Shown here: one piece after another, positions 51,681-61,451 of the stretch
How the letters are laid out: each line of letters starts with the position of its first letter
How positions within the stretch are numbered: position 1 is the stretch's first letter
Assembly: GCF_003668555.1 (NCBI RefSeq)
Contig: NZ_RCWN01000001.1
Coordinates: 930,001-994,000, forward strand
Length of the DNA stretch: 64,000 nucleotides
Reading direction: 5' to 3'
Origin: Notoacmeibacter ruber
GTDB taxonomy: Bacteria; Pseudomonadota; Alphaproteobacteria; Rhizobiales; Rhizobiaceae
Program-made: the position numbers and the translations under genes
The notes under the pieces: model-generated
Told to the model about the DNA's origin: nothing
The model's database searches: none
Seen by the model: the letters and a program-made list of their open reading frames with translations, nothing else

Positions 51681-51786
51681 TGTTTTGCCGAGGCAGCCGA
51701 GCTGGCGACGTGAAACGAAGTTTAACCCGAAGGTGACAGAGTCGTGCGCAGAGCGGTTCGAGCGGTCTGTGCTCCAGGATTTTCAG

Positions 51787-52383
51787 ATGCTATTTAGACG
51801 ACGAAGCGAGGAGACAGGATGGACGCGGTTCCGTATCGCCGTCTGGCCACGCCGGTCCTGGTCCCGCTCGATCGCCTATTTCACGAAACGAGTCCTGCGC
51901 CTCAGTGGCAGCCCTCATGCCATCGCAGCCGGTGTGGCCGCCGGCGTTCTGACCTCGTTCACGCCCTATCTCGGCTTTCACATCATCGGTGCGGCCGCTC
52001 TCGCCTGGCTGATTGGCGGCAATGTGATTGCTTCGGCCATCGGCACGTTCGCAGGCAATCCGCTCACCTTTCCGCTGATCTGGGCGACCACGCTGGAGAC
52101 GGGCCGCTACATGCTCGGCTATCATGCGACGACATCGGATCGCTGGATCGGCAAGCGTTTGATGCATATGGAATTCGATGCGCTCTGGCAGCCGCTTCTG
52201 AAGCCGATGACGATCGGCGGTTTGATATGGGGAACGGTTGCCGCCCTTACGACCTATGCGTTGTTGCGTGGTTCCATCGCCGCTTTCCAGCAGCAGCGCC
52301 GCCGCCGGCTGGTCGAAAGGGCGAAGGCCCGTGCGCGGCAGGCCCAAAGCGCGTCGCGCCAGGATGGAGTGTTGACGGCATGA
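51787..52383 (+). CDS. DUF2062-family membrane protein
   Basis: A 198-residue protein with two or three membrane helices. Family hallmarks are [25 protein letters not shown] and [23 protein letters not shown], seen in outline around residues 42-120. The start [11 protein letters not shown] at 51787 has AGGA at six bases; the longer frame inside pyrE is a shadow. The stop overlaps acpS (ATGA). Function of the family is unknown, though it often sits with acpS in this order. Confidence 0.85.
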   Translation: MLFRRRSEETGWTRFRIAVWPRRSWSRSIAYFTKRVLRLSGSPHAIAAGVAAGVLTSFTPYLGFHIIGAAALAWLIGGNVIASAIGTFAGNPLTFPLIWATTLETGRYMLGYHATTSDRWIGKRLMHMEFDALWQPLLKPMTIGGLIWGTVAALTTYALLRGSIAAFQQQRRRRLVERAKARARQAQSASRQDGVLTA

Positions 52384-52784
52384 TTATCGGGCTGGGTTCC
52401 GACCTTATCGATATCCGGCGTGTCGAAAAGACGCTGACGCGCTTCAAGGGCCGCTTCGAGCAACGTGTTTTCACCGATATAGAGCAACGAAAATCGGACC
52501 GAAGGACCGAACGCGCCGCCTCCTACGCAAAGCGCTTCGCCGCCAAGGAGGCCTGTTCCAAGGCGCTTGGGACGGGCCTGCGAGATGGCGTTTTCTGGCG
52601 TGATATGGGTGTCGTGAACCTGCCCTCCGGCAAGCCGACCATGGCTCTGACAAATGGCGCCTATGAACGGCTTCTCTCAATGATGCCGGATGGGCACGAG
52701 CCGTCCATCCATCTGACCATTACGGACGACTATCCGCTGGCGCAGGCCTTCGTCATCATCGAAGCCTTGCCGAAAGCCCGATGA
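52380..52784 (+). CDS. acpS: Holo-[acyl-carrier-protein] synthase AcpS
   Basis: A 134-residue phosphopantetheinyl transferase that activates acyl carrier protein. Motifs are [16 protein letters not shown] (metal-binding Asp) and [13 protein letters not shown] (with catalytic Glu and Lys). Overlaps the DUF2062 gene at ATGA and ends 64 bases before lepB. Length matches the family. Confidence 0.95.
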   Translation: MIIGLGSDLIDIRRVEKTLTRFKGRFEQRVFTDIEQRKSDRRTERAASYAKRFAAKEACSKALGTGLRDGVFWRDMGVVNLPSGKPTMALTNGAYERLLSMMPDGHEPSIHLTITDDYPLAQAFVIIEALPKAR

Positions 52785-52848
52785 AGCGGTCCAGCCGCAT
52801 TGCAGCATGGGGCTCGGCCCTGTAAAGACGATTCCATTCAAAGGCGGC

Positions 52849-53661
52849 ATGGACAGTGGTCCGTGGCAGCCTGAGGCCGGCAAGAACGAGGACGGCGTGG
52901 CAGGACAGGGCGACAGTAAGGCCAAGGCCGAAAAATCCGGCAAAAGCGGCTTTTCGGAAACGATATCGGTGGTGGTGCAGGCGCTTATTCTGGCGCTCGT
53001 GCTGCGAACGGTTCTGTTCCAGCCGTTTTCGATACCGTCCGGCTCAATGCGCCCGACGCTTCTCGAAGGCGACTACCTCTTTGTCAGCAAATGGTCCTAC
53101 GGTTACTCGCGCTATTCGCTGCCGCTGGGCCTCGATATTTTCGATGGCAGGATTTTCGGCAGCGAACCGGAACGCGGCGATGTGGCCGTCTTCAAGTTTC
53201 CGCCCGATCCGTCGATGGACTACATCAAGCGCGTGGTGGGTCTGCCCGGCGATCGCATCCAGATGCAAAACGGACAGCTTTCCATCAATGGTGAACTGGT
53301 GGAGCGCGAGAAGATCGGCACGATCGACGATGAGGACATCACCGAAATCGACCGCCCCGTCGACGTCTATCGCGAGAGCCTGCCGAATGGCGTTTCCTAC
53401 GAGACGCTGGATATCACGCCCAATGGCATCTCCGACAACACGCGCGAATTCGTGGTGCCGGAAGGTCATTATTTCATGATGGGCGACAACCGCGACAACT
53501 CCAATGACAGCCGGGCTGCGGTGGGGTTCGTGCCGTATGAAAATCTCGTCGGCAAGGCGCAGATCATTTTCTTCTCCGTTTCCGATGGTGCCAGCCCGCT
53601 TGCTGTCTGGCGCTGGCCGAGCACCTTGCGCGCTTCGCGGCTGCTTGATCTGATCGACTGA
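52849..53661 (+). CDS. lepB: Signal peptidase I
   Basis: A type I signal peptidase of about 270 residues. A membrane helix near the start (VVVQALILALVLRTVLF) precedes the active-site Ser in IPSGSMRPTLLEGDY; the general-base Lys is in YIKRVVGLPGDRI; GDNRDNSNDSRAA is the third conserved box. I chose ATG 52849 with AAAGGCGG near it; ATG 52807 would add 14 residues. The same cluster (acpS-lepB-rnc-era-recO) is widely conserved in Hyphomicrobiales. Confidence 0.95.
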   Translation: MDSGPWQPEAGKNEDGVAGQGDSKAKAEKSGKSGFSETISVVVQALILALVLRTVLFQPFSIPSGSMRPTLLEGDYLFVSKWSYGYSRYSLPLGLDIFDGRIFGSEPERGDVAVFKFPPDPSMDYIKRVVGLPGDRIQMQNGQLSINGELVEREKIGTIDDEDITEIDRPVDVYRESLPNGVSYETLDITPNGISDNTREFVVPEGHYFMMGDNRDNSNDSRAAVGFVPYENLVGKAQIIFFSVSDGASPLAVWRWPSTLRASRLLDLID

Positions 53662-53663
53662 AA

Positions 53664-54383
53664 ATGGCTCGGGATAAAACAGATCCCCAGGAACTGGCAC
53701 GCCAGGCTGGTGCCCTGACGGGCCACGAATTTCAGAATGCCGAGCGGCTTGAGCGCGCGCTTACGCATTCGAGCGCGCGACATGCACATGACCGCAATTA
53801 CGAGCGCCTTGAATTCCTGGGTGACCGCGTCCTCGGTCTGGTCATCGCAGAGATGCTCTTCGACGCGTTTCCGGATGCTGATGAAGGGGAATTGTCGGTT
53901 CGGCTGAACCAGCTTGTGGATGCGACCACCTGCGCGGAAGTGGCCGAAGAGATCGGGCTGCACAAGCTCATTCGTACCGGCTCGGAGATCAAAAGCGTCG
54001 CCGGACGGAAACGTCAGTCCCTTCGCGCGGATGTGATGGAAAGCATGATCGCCACCATCTATCTTGATGGCGGGCTGGGCGCCGCGCGTCCGTTTATCGA
54101 AAGACACTGGCGTGAACGCGCGCAGTCGAAGACGGCAGGCCGCCGCGATGCCAAGACCGAATTGCAGGAATGGTCGCATCAGAAGATCGGCAAGGCGCCG
54201 ACATATCATGTTCTCGATCGTAGCGGGCCCGACCACGATCCGGTCTTTTCCGTGCGTGTCGAAGTTGAAGGTTTCCGATCCCAGCAGGCAGAAGGTCGTT
54301 CGAAGCGTGAGGCCGAAAGGCTAGCGGCCGAACGGATGCTGATTGCCGAAAAGGTTTGGGCTGCGGACGGAGAAAGCAATTGA
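53664..54383 (+). CDS. rnc: Ribonuclease III
   Basis: A 239-residue double-strand RNase. The catalytic domain holds the signature YERLEFLGDRVLGLVIAEMLF (outline) and DVMESMIATIYLDGG with metal ligands. The C-terminal dsRNA-binding domain begins near DAKTELQEWSHQKIGKAP. It matures rRNA and degrades structured RNA. It starts three bases after lepB and its stop overlaps era (TTGA). Confidence 0.96.
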   Translation: MARDKTDPQELARQAGALTGHEFQNAERLERALTHSSARHAHDRNYERLEFLGDRVLGLVIAEMLFDAFPDADEGELSVRLNQLVDATTCAEVAEEIGLHKLIRTGSEIKSVAGRKRQSLRADVMESMIATIYLDGGLGAARPFIERHWRERAQSKTAGRRDAKTELQEWSHQKIGKAPTYHVLDRSGPDHDPVFSVRVEVEGFRSQQAEGRSKREAERLAAERMLIAEKVWAADGESN

Positions 54384-55312
54384 CGGACGAACCAACCCGC
54401 ACCGACGGTATCGCGCAAGAAGGTGACACCAAATCGGCATTCGTGACCCTTCTCGGCGCGACCAATGCCGGCAAATCGACGCTTCTCAACCGGCTGGTGG
54501 GCTCCAAGGTGTCCATCGTGACGCACAAGGTCCAGACGACGCGAACGATGGTGAAGGGCATTGCTGTGCAGAAGCAGGCGCAGCTCGTTTTCATCGATAC
54601 GCCGGGCATCTTCAAACCGCGCCGCCGCCTCGACCGTGCCATGGTCGCCAGTGCTTGGAGCGGCGCGCGCGATGCGGACATCATCCTTTTCGTGGTCGAC
54701 GCCGAACGCGGCCTTGAGGGCGATGCAGCCATCATCCTCGAGCGGCTTGCGGAGAACCCGCGGCCCAAGGCTCTGCTTCTCAACAAGATCGACCGGGTGA
54801 AGCCCGACCGTCTGCTTGAACTCGCCGCCAAGGCGAACGAGACCGTCGATTTCGAGCGGACGTTCATGATCTCCGCTCTGAATGGCTCGGGCACGGCGGA
54901 TGTCATGGATTGGCTGGAAGAAACCGCCCAGCCGGGGCCGTGGTACTATCCCGAGGATCAGATCGCCGACGCGCCGCTCCAGCTTCTCGCTGCGGAAATT
55001 ACCCGAGAGAAGCTCTATCTGCGGTTGCATCAGGAGCTGCCCTATTCCTCCCATGTCGAAACGGAACGATGGGAGCGTAGCAAGAAGGGTATTCGGGTCG
55101 AGCAGGTCATCTATGTGGAGCGGGATAGCCAGAAGAAGATCGTCCTCGGCCACAAGGGCCAGACGATCAAGGCGATCGGCACGGCCGCCCGCGAAGAACT
55201 GTCCGCATTGCTGGAAGAGCCGATCCATCTTTTCCTCTTCGTCAAAGTGCGCGACAACTGGTCGGATGATCCGGACCGCTATCGGGAGATCGGACTCGAT
55301 TATTCGAAATAG
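54380..55312 (+). CDS. era: GTPase Era
   Basis: About 310 residues. G motifs: G1 GATNAGKST, G2 region TTRTMVKG, G3 DTPGIF, G4 NKIDRV, G5 SALNGSG. The C-terminal KH domain has GHKGQTIKAIG. Era binds 16S rRNA during 30S assembly. I take the TTG at 54380, which overlaps the rnc stop as TTGA and has GGAGAAAG upstream; the frame is open further but no ATG is available. Same coupling style as the small peptide at 17696. Confidence 0.95.
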   Translation: MTDEPTRTDGIAQEGDTKSAFVTLLGATNAGKSTLLNRLVGSKVSIVTHKVQTTRTMVKGIAVQKQAQLVFIDTPGIFKPRRRLDRAMVASAWSGARDADIILFVVDAERGLEGDAAIILERLAENPRPKALLLNKIDRVKPDRLLELAAKANETVDFERTFMISALNGSGTADVMDWLEETAQPGPWYYPEDQIADAPLQLLAAEITREKLYLRLHQELPYSSHVETERWERSKKGIRVEQVIYVERDSQKKIVLGHKGQTIKAIGTAAREELSALLEEPIHLFLFVKVRDNWSDDPDRYREIGLDYSK

Positions 55313-55353
55313 CTCGGCACCCCTTTCGGGCGGGTGCCTGATACGAGGCCGCC

Positions 55354-56106
55354 ATGCAGTGGACGGATGAAGGCATCGTCCTCGGTGTTCGCCGCCATTC
55401 CGAAAGCGCGGTGGTTCTGGAACTGATGACAGCCAGCCACGGCCGGCATCTCGGTCTGGTCCGAGGCGGCCGCTCCCGGCGCATGCAGCCGGTCCTCCAG
55501 CCCGGAAACCGTGTTTCCGCAGCATGGCGCGCCCGGTTGGACGAACATCTCGGCACCTTTACTGTCGAGCCTTTGCAGCATCACGCAGCACGGCTCTATG
55601 GCAGCTCGGCCGGCCTGTATGGATTGCAGGCGCTCGCCGCTCACCTTCGTCTTCTGCCAGAGCGCGATCCCCATCCACGGCTCTTCGACATGACGGCGCT
55701 TCTGGTCGATCATCTGGAAGAGCCCGAACGCGCAGTCGAACTCTTCCTGCGCTTTGAACTGATGCTGCTGGATGAAATGGGTTTCGGTCTCGACCTCAGG
55801 ACATGCGCGGCAACCGGTACGACGCAGAATCTCATCTATGTTTCCCCGAAGAGCGGAAGGGCCGTATCCGCAGAGGCCGGCGCCCCATGGGCCTCGCGGC
55901 TGCTCGCTTTGCCTGGCTTCTTGCGTGATACGCAGTCGCGCGCCGATGCCGAGGGTATGCGGAAGGCAACGACGCTTCTCATCCATTTTTTCGAACGCGA
56001 CATTCACGGGCCCCGTGGAAAACCACCCGGCCCGGAGCGTGAGGCTTTCCTGGAGGCCGCTTTCCGGGCCATGAAGGCTGCCGACAAGGAGCCTCCCAAT
56101 GAATGA
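55354..56106 (+). CDS. recO: DNA repair protein RecO
   Basis: A 250-residue protein of the RecFOR pathway that helps load RecA on gaps. The N-terminal OB fold starts MQWTDEGIVLGVRRHSESAVVLEL (outline), then GRHLGLVRGGRS and LQPGNRVSAAWRARL. The middle region has LLLDEMGFGLDLRTCAATG. It follows era by 41 bases and overlaps the thioesterase gene by eight bases. Confidence 0.94.
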   Translation: MQWTDEGIVLGVRRHSESAVVLELMTASHGRHLGLVRGGRSRRMQPVLQPGNRVSAAWRARLDEHLGTFTVEPLQHHAARLYGSSAGLYGLQALAAHLRLLPERDPHPRLFDMTALLVDHLEEPERAVELFLRFELMLLDEMGFGLDLRTCAATGTTQNLIYVSPKSGRAVSAEAGAPWASRLLALPGFLRDTQSRADAEGMRKATTLLIHFFERDIHGPRGKPPGPEREAFLEAAFRAMKAADKEPPNE

Positions 56107-56620
56107 TGTGCAACTGCGCAAAAAGCTCGACGAGCTGAAGGCGGGAGAATGGAACCCTGTTTCGCCCGATACGCCATACGAAAAATCGGCGCTGGAAATG
56201 TTCCAAGGCATGATTGCCGGCGAACTCCCTCCCCCTCCCATCGGTCAATCCATGGATTTCCTGATGAGCGAAGCGGAGGAGGGCCACGTCGTTTTCGTGG
56301 GATGGCCTGCCGCGGCACATCTCAATCCGATGGGAACCGTCCATGGCGGATGGGCCGCCACGATCATGGATTCGGCCTTGGCCTGCGCAGTCCATTCCAC
56401 CTGCCCGGCCGGCCGGGCTTCCACGACGGTAGAGATGAAGCTCAATTATCTGAGGCCGATCGTGCCCGATAGCGGCATGTATCGCTGCGAGGCCACGATC
56501 GTGCAGGCCGGCCGTACGCTCGGAATAGCGGAAGCAAGGCTGACGGGGCCGGACGGCAAACTCTATGCGTTCGGAACCGAGACCTGCATGATCTTCGATC
56601 TGCCCTCGCGAAACGATTGA
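56099..56620 (+). CDS. PaaI-type hotdog thioesterase
   Basis: A 173-residue hotdog-fold protein. The active-site region MGTVHGGWAATIMDSALACAV has the HGG and an acidic residue further on, and VEMKLNYLRPI is the central strand. Likely acyl-CoA or aryl-CoA thioesterase; substrate unknown. The ATG lies inside the end of recO, so it is co-translated. Confidence 0.88.
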   Translation: MNDVQLRKKLDELKAGEWNPVSPDTPYEKSALEMFQGMIAGELPPPPIGQSMDFLMSEAEEGHVVFVGWPAAAHLNPMGTVHGGWAATIMDSALACAVHSTCPAGRASTTVEMKLNYLRPIVPDSGMYRCEATIVQAGRTLGIAEARLTGPDGKLYAFGTETCMIFDLPSRND

Positions 56621-56626
56621 GTGGCT

Positions 56627-57883
56627 CTACTCGGCCGCGGCGACTATGCCGCGTTCGACAGGCTGCTCGCTGATCGGCCAATGGAGGAGCGCTGCGATGA
56701 GCCCCAATATCACGCCGATCCACCAGACAGGATCATAGCTCCCCATCGTCTGCCGCAGATAAGCGCCGAGCCAGACGCCCATGAAGGAGCCGATCTGGTG
56801 GGAGAGAAAGACGATCCCGCCGAGCATGCCGAGATATTTCGTTCCGAACATCACCGCGACCAGTCCGTTGGTCGGCGGCACTGTCGAGAGCCACAATATG
56901 CCGATGACGATGGAGAAGGCGATGACGGTGGCAGGGCTGGGCGGCAACAGGACGAAGGCCGCCACCGCGACGGAACGCGCCACATAGATAAGGGTTAGAA
57001 ACAGTGGTTTGCTCATTTTCTGACCGATAATACCGGAGGCGAGCGAGCCGCCGACGTTGAACAGTCCGATCAGGGCCAATCCGATGACGGCATATTTCGC
57101 ATCGATGCCGATATCCGCCAGATAGGCAGGAAAGTGAACGGTAATGAAAGCCAGCTGGAAACCGCAGACGAAGAAGCCTGCGGTGAGCAGAAGATAGGAG
57201 CGATGGGCAAATGCCTCGCGCAATGCTTCGGCGAGCGACTGGTTGCTGACGGCCGCGACGGCACGTCCCGTCGATGAAGTGCCGGTCAGAGGGATGGCGA
57301 GAAGCGGCACAAGCAGCATCAGCGCGGCCATCCATAAAAGGGCGTCCGACCAGCCGAACAGCTCGATGAATTGCTGGCTGAGCGGTGCAAATACGAACAT
57401 GCCGGCACTGCCCGCGGCCGTTCCTATGCCGAAGACCAGACTGCGCTGGCTCTCATCGACATTGCGGGCGAATGCGGCAAGGACGATCCCGAAGCTGCCG
57501 GCGGCCACGGCGAACCCGACCAGCATACCGGCACTCAGATATAGGATGCCCGCCGTGTTGGCTGTGGCCATCAGAACAAGACCGGCTGCATAAAGGATTC
57601 CGGAAAGAGCGAGCACACGCCACGTCCCGTAACGGTCTGCGATTGCGCCGAAGAGAGGCTGGCCGACGCCCCAGCAAATGTTCTGCAGCGCCAGTGCCAG
57701 GCCGAAGGCATTGCGGTCGAAATCGCGGTCCGCCAGCATGGGAAGCTGAAAGAAACCCATTGCCGAACGTGGACCGAATGTCAGCGCTGCAATGATGCAG
57801 CCGCATGCGATGATGAGAAACGGGAAACCCGGATTGCCCGGCGGGCTCTTCACCGCCTTTGCACGCGCCTTGCCGTCCATCAT
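56627..57883 (-). CDS. MFS transporter
   Basis: A 418-residue major facilitator with about twelve membrane helices. The GVGQPLFGAIADRYGTWRVL stretch matches the conserved loop 2-3 motif in form (G-x-x-x-D-R). It resembles the oxalate/formate-like or NarK-unrelated efflux group but no substrate can be given. It is convergent to the thioesterase gene (6-base gap) and follows the mechanosensitive channel gene on the minus strand. Confidence 0.88.
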   Translation of the reverse strand: MMDGKARAKAVKSPPGNPGFPFLIIACGCIIAALTFGPRSAMGFFQLPMLADRDFDRNAFGLALALQNICWGVGQPLFGAIADRYGTWRVLALSGILYAAGLVLMATANTAGILYLSAGMLVGFAVAAGSFGIVLAAFARNVDESQRSLVFGIGTAAGSAGMFVFAPLSQQFIELFGWSDALLWMAALMLLVPLLAIPLTGTSSTGRAVAAVSNQSLAEALREAFAHRSYLLLTAGFFVCGFQLAFITVHFPAYLADIGIDAKYAVIGLALIGLFNVGGSLASGIIGQKMSKPLFLTLIYVARSVAVAAFVLLPPSPATVIAFSIVIGILWLSTVPPTNGLVAVMFGTKYLGMLGGIVFLSHQIGSFMGVWLGAYLRQTMGSYDPVWWIGVILGLIAALLHWPISEQPVERGIVAAAE

Positions 57884-57992
57884 GGCCTTGCCACTCCCGA
57901 TTTATGGAACGGCTATGAGTACCCGCAGAAAGACGAACGGCAAGAGGCGCAATTGCATCATCGTGTCACCGCAGCAAAGTGACTGGGCGCTG

Positions 57993-58901
57993 TCAGGCGG
58001 CTCCGGCCACAGGCGACCCCTCCGGCGCAGGAGTGGAAAGCGCGTCCTGTCCGGACACGATGTGAAGATCGCGCTGCGGGAAGGGAATGCTGATCCCTTC
58101 GGCGTCGAAACGCTCCTTCGCCAGCTTGCGAAGATCGTTGATCGTCGCCCAGTAATCGGGTGTCTTGGTCCAGTAGCGCGCCTCCACGGCGACTGCGCTG
58201 TCGCCTAGCGCCTGCACGTAATAATAAGGCTCGGGATCGGACAGTACACGGTCATCGCGCTCGATCAGGCCGCGCATGATCGCGATCGCCGCATCGGCAT
58301 TGTCACTATATCCGATACCGATATTGAGGTCGCCACGACGCAAGCTGTTGCGGTGATAGTTGGTGATCGGCTGGTTCCATATCTCGCTGTTCGGAACCAT
58401 GAGAAACAGGCCGTCGAGGCGCTGCAGTTCCGTGGTGAACAGACCGATCTCTTCGACTGTCCCCATGACGCTGCCAGCTTCGATCAGTTCGCCCACCTTG
58501 ATCGGTCGGAGTACCAGCAACATGATGCCGGCGGCGACGTTCTGCAACGTGCCTTGCAGGGCAAGGCCTATGGCGAGGCCGGCGGCACCGAGCGCGGCGA
58601 CGATCGAGGTCGTCTGCACGCCGAACTGGCTGAGCACCGTCGTGATGACGAAGGCTAGGACAATGTATCGCACCGTCTTCGACAGGAAACGCGTCAGGGT
58701 CGCGTCCATGTGCCGGAAGGCGGAAAGGCCGCTACGGGTCCATCGCTCCAGGACCTTGGCGAGAATCCAGCCGAAAATCAGGATGAAGATCGCGCCAACC
58801 ACCGAGAAGGCGTATTCGGCGATAAGCGCGGTCAATTCTCCGGTGGCTTCGCTGAAAGCACCCGTCACCTCGGCGGTGACCTGTTGCGTTAATTCTTCCA
58901 T
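57993..58901 (-). CDS. Small-conductance mechanosensitive channel (MscS family)
   Basis: A 302-residue channel. Three membrane helices occupy about 22-150, the third being the glycine/alanine-rich pore helix GAAGLAIGLALQGTLQNVAAG, shown in outline. It is followed by the beta domain signature RPIKVGELIEAG and GTVEEIGLFTTELQRLDG, and VPNSEIWNQPITNY. Releases ions under osmotic down-shock. Minus strand, upstream of the MFS gene by 109 bases. Confidence 0.95.
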   Translation of the reverse strand: MEELTQQVTAEVTGAFSEATGELTALIAEYAFSVVGAIFILIFGWILAKVLERWTRSGLSAFRHMDATLTRFLSKTVRYIVLAFVITTVLSQFGVQTTSIVAALGAAGLAIGLALQGTLQNVAAGIMLLVLRPIKVGELIEAGSVMGTVEEIGLFTTELQRLDGLFLMVPNSEIWNQPITNYHRNSLRRGDLNIGIGYSDNADAAIAIMRGLIERDDRVLSDPEPYYYVQALGDSAVAVEARYWTKTPDYWATINDLRKLAKERFDAEGISIPFPQRDLHIVSGQDALSTPAPEGSPVAGAA

Positions 58902-59001
58902 TTCGTCTCGTTCCGGTACTATTGGATTGGGCCGTCGCCGGCGGCATTATTTTTGCGACGTGGCAATTTTCCGGCGAAACTGCAAGGGAGGCAGGCTTTT
59001 G

Positions 59002-59619
59002 CTACGAAGAGCGCTGGCGGGATACGGCCGCCTCAAGCCGTTCTACGCGCTCCTGAAAATCCTTTTGGACAACAAAAACGGCACGCGGAGTGAGGTCGAG
59101 ACCCGTCGGATCGAAACCCCGTGGCCGCGAAAATGTCTGTGCTGCCTCACGTTCGGAAAAGCCTGCCAGCGTGATGGCTTCATGCCAGGCCGCGATGATA
59201 TCGGCTCTTTTTATGCATCGTTTCCAGTCTGATGGCAGCGCTGCGGGGAGGCCGAAGCGCAGATGGATGGCTTCCTGAAGGCGGTTCTCGACCACCTTGT
59301 AGGTGCCACCCACGACCGCCTTGAAAGGCGAGATCATATCGCCGATCACATATTCCGGTCCGTCATGCAGCACCGCCGCGAGCTTCAGTTCGGAGGAGGC
59401 CTCCGGCTTCATTCGCTCCACGATATCGGTGACGAGGAGGCTGTGCTGCGCCACCGAGAAAGCATGCTCACCCTTCGTCTGACCATTCCACCGCGCCACT
59501 CTCGCAAGGCCATGGGCGATATCTGAGAGCTCAACATCGAGAGGCGACGGGTTGAGGAGGTCGAGCCGGCGTCCCGACAGCATACGCTGCCACGCCCGTT
59601 GTTCTTTTGGCTGACTCAC
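59002..59619 (-). CDS. HD-domain hydrolase (YfbR-like nucleotidase)
   Basis: A 205-residue HD protein. Metal-binding residues are in FSVAQHSLLV (His), AAVLHDGPEYV (His-Asp) and a later Asp in RADIIAAWHEA. Similar proteins are 5'-deoxynucleotidases, though activity is not proved for this type. It starts two bases after the ygfZ stop and so is last of a three-gene operon with ygfZ and a secreted protein. Confidence 0.88.
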   Translation of the reverse strand: MSQPKEQRAWQRMLSGRRLDLLNPSPLDVELSDIAHGLARVARWNGQTKGEHAFSVAQHSLLVTDIVERMKPEASSELKLAAVLHDGPEYVIGDMISPFKAVVGGTYKVVENRLQEAIHLRFGLPAALPSDWKRCIKRADIIAAWHEAITLAGFSEREAAQTFSRPRGFDPTGLDLTPRAVFVVQKDFQERVERLEAAVSRQRSS

Positions 59620-59621
59620 GT

Positions 59622-60452
59622 TCAGCTCTCGCCGCCGGGCTCGATCGAAAAGGAAAATCGCTCCGGTATTTCGAAGCGAGCTTCGACGTTGTCGGCCGTG
59701 ACAGGGATCTGTTGCGCGATGGCGGTCGCCACCCGGTCAATTCTGACCATGGCCAGTCCGCTCTGGCCGACCACGGTGCCGATCTCCCCGACCGGCTTTC
59801 CGGCCGCGTCGAGGGACGTTCCGCGACCGGGCAGCTCCTGATCTGCCAGAACCTTTACGACGCGCCGCCGGGCTGTTCCACGATGGTGCATCCGCGAGAC
59901 GACTTCTTGCCCGATAAAGCATCCCTTCTTGACGGACAGGCCGCCGAGTTGGTCCAGAAGCGCATCGAAGGCGAAGGCATCACCGACCGTATAGTCGCTG
60001 TCTTCTTCCGGCACGCAATGGCGGATTCGAATTTCGGCAACGGCGCGATCATCGGTCTGCGCTCGATCGCCAATCTCCTCGTAGAGACGGCCGATGCCTG
60101 CTTCATCGGGAAACCTGACGTCCCTCAGGCCGCCGGCTTCGTCCTCCGTCAGGGCGATCGGCGTTTCGCCAAGGTTTTCGACGGTAACCTTGGCTCGCAG
60201 CCGGTAGAGATTGAACCGGGTATTGAGATCATCCGCCCTGCAGGAGGCCGTCTCCAGCCGAAACCCATCGGCGATGCGACTGATCAGAAACGGATAGGCG
60301 ATCTTGCCCTGTGGCGTCAGAAGAGCGGCGGGGCGCACCTCATCGGCAGAAAGAAGATTGATGTCGAGCGTGATGAGATTCTGCAGAAAGTGCTCTGCTT
60401 CGACACCGGTAACGGTGATCACCGCTCTATCATTGATGGCGTAACGGTTCAT
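59622..60452 (-). CDS. ygfZ: Folate-binding iron-sulfur cluster repair protein YgfZ
   Basis: A 276-residue GcvT-like protein. The family motif K-G-C-[FY]-x-G-Q-E appears as KKGCFIGQEVVSRMHHRG, with the conserved cysteine. N-terminal AVITVTGVEAEHFLQNLIT fits the fold. YgfZ uses folate in assembly or repair of certain Fe-S enzymes. It lies between the secreted hypothetical gene (3-base gap) and the HD hydrolase gene (2-base gap). Confidence 0.93.
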   Translation of the reverse strand: MNRYAINDRAVITVTGVEAEHFLQNLITLDINLLSADEVRPAALLTPQGKIAYPFLISRIADGFRLETASCRADDLNTRFNLYRLRAKVTVENLGETPIALTEDEAGGLRDVRFPDEAGIGRLYEEIGDRAQTDDRAVAEIRIRHCVPEEDSDYTVGDAFAFDALLDQLGGLSVKKGCFIGQEVVSRMHHRGTARRRVVKVLADQELPGRGTSLDAAGKPVGEIGTVVGQSGLAMVRIDRVATAIAQQIPVTADNVEARFEIPERFSFSIEPGGES

Positions 60453-60455
60453 GCG

Positions 60456-61391
60456 TCAGTCTCCCGACACGAAGAATGCCCATTCTCCGTCTGGTGTGAT
60501 GCCGACGCGATAGAAGACATATGCGCCGATCTCAAGCATGTCGGCGTAATCGCCGGCCGTGACGATGCGGAAGAGTTCGACTTTCTGTTCAGGCGTCAAC
60601 GATTCCAGCGAGCGGCCGAAAAAATACGGCCAGACATAGAGTTCGGTCTCCTGACCTTCATCGAAATGAACATAGCCCGCTTCCAGGACCTCGGAGAGGA
60701 TCGCAAGAATCTCCTGCCCATCCTCATCGCCGCTGACGTCCTTCAGAAAGGCAATCGGGTCATCCTCGATCCGACCAATCGAAAGCGCTGTCTGCTTTTC
60801 GCCTATCCCGAGATAGGGACGCAAACGTTCAATATCTCCGGTCTTTGCCGCCTCCAGAATCAGCCCACGCATACGCGCCACCGGTTCCGGTAATGCCGTC
60901 ATGTCATAGCTGACGGGCGGGAGCGGCTTGTTCTCCGGCGCTGGTGCATGCTCGTCTCCGTTCGCCGTAGCGGGCGCTGGCTCGGCTTTGTCGACGGCTT
61001 CTTCTTCGCCATCGCCAGCATTGTCAGACGGGCTTGGCACATCCTCTTCCGCGTCCGTTCCGGAGGTATCCTCCAATACGGGATCGGCGGCGCCCGGCGG
61101 GCTGGGCGGGGGCAGGGGAGCCGTCTCGACCGGACCTGGCTCACCCTCCGGCGCGAGCTGCGGATCGTCTTCCAGGGGTGGCAGCGCTTTGACGGGGGTT
61201 TCCACCTTTTCTGAAGCCACCGATTCGTCTGCCGGCAGGCCATCTTCCGCAAGAGGTTCGGCAGGCGCGGCCAGCACTTCGCCGTCTTCGCTTTTCACCT
61301 CGCTGAGAGCGAAAGCCGATGACGTTGCAATGAGGCACGAGCCAGCGAACAGGCTGATAAAGAAAAACCGAAGAAGGGAATTGGGCATCAT
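60456..61391 (-). CDS. Secreted hypothetical protein with acidic Pro-rich region
   Basis: A 311-residue protein. The signal peptide runs to about residue 28 (IATSSAFA). Residues 30-160 are Pro/Glu/Ala-rich low complexity. The C-terminal ~150 residues form a compact domain with MRGLILEAAKTGDIERLRPYL, DPIAFLKDVSGD, ELYVWPYFF and GITPDGEWAFFVSGD in outline. I do not know a named function; similar proteins are recalled next to ygfZ in relatives. The operon with ygfZ and the HD hydrolase suggests a shared role, not defined. Confidence 0.78.
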   Translation of the reverse strand: MMPNSLLRFFFISLFAGSCLIATSSAFALSEVKSEDGEVLAAPAEPLAEDGLPADESVASEKVETPVKALPPLEDDPQLAPEGEPGPVETAPLPPPSPPGAADPVLEDTSGTDAEEDVPSPSDNAGDGEEEAVDKAEPAPATANGDEHAPAPENKPLPPVSYDMTALPEPVARMRGLILEAAKTGDIERLRPYLGIGEKQTALSIGRIEDDPIAFLKDVSGDEDGQEILAILSEVLEAGYVHFDEGQETELYVWPYFFGRSLESLTPEQKVELFRIVTAGDYADMLEIGAYVFYRVGITPDGEWAFFVSGD

Positions 61392-61451
61392 GAGGCATAG
61401 ATTGCCGTCAATGCCTCATCCGTCAATGGCCCCAAGACGATAGGAGGATGC

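Noticed and set aside
55316..55338. GGCACCC/GGGTGCC hairpin between era and recO
   Set aside because: A 7-bp stem exists, but no T run follows and the genes are closely spaced, so I do not call a terminator.
59607..60893. 428-codon plus-strand frame opposite ygfZ and the secreted protein
   Set aside because: Covers two well-supported minus-strand genes and shows no protein family features.
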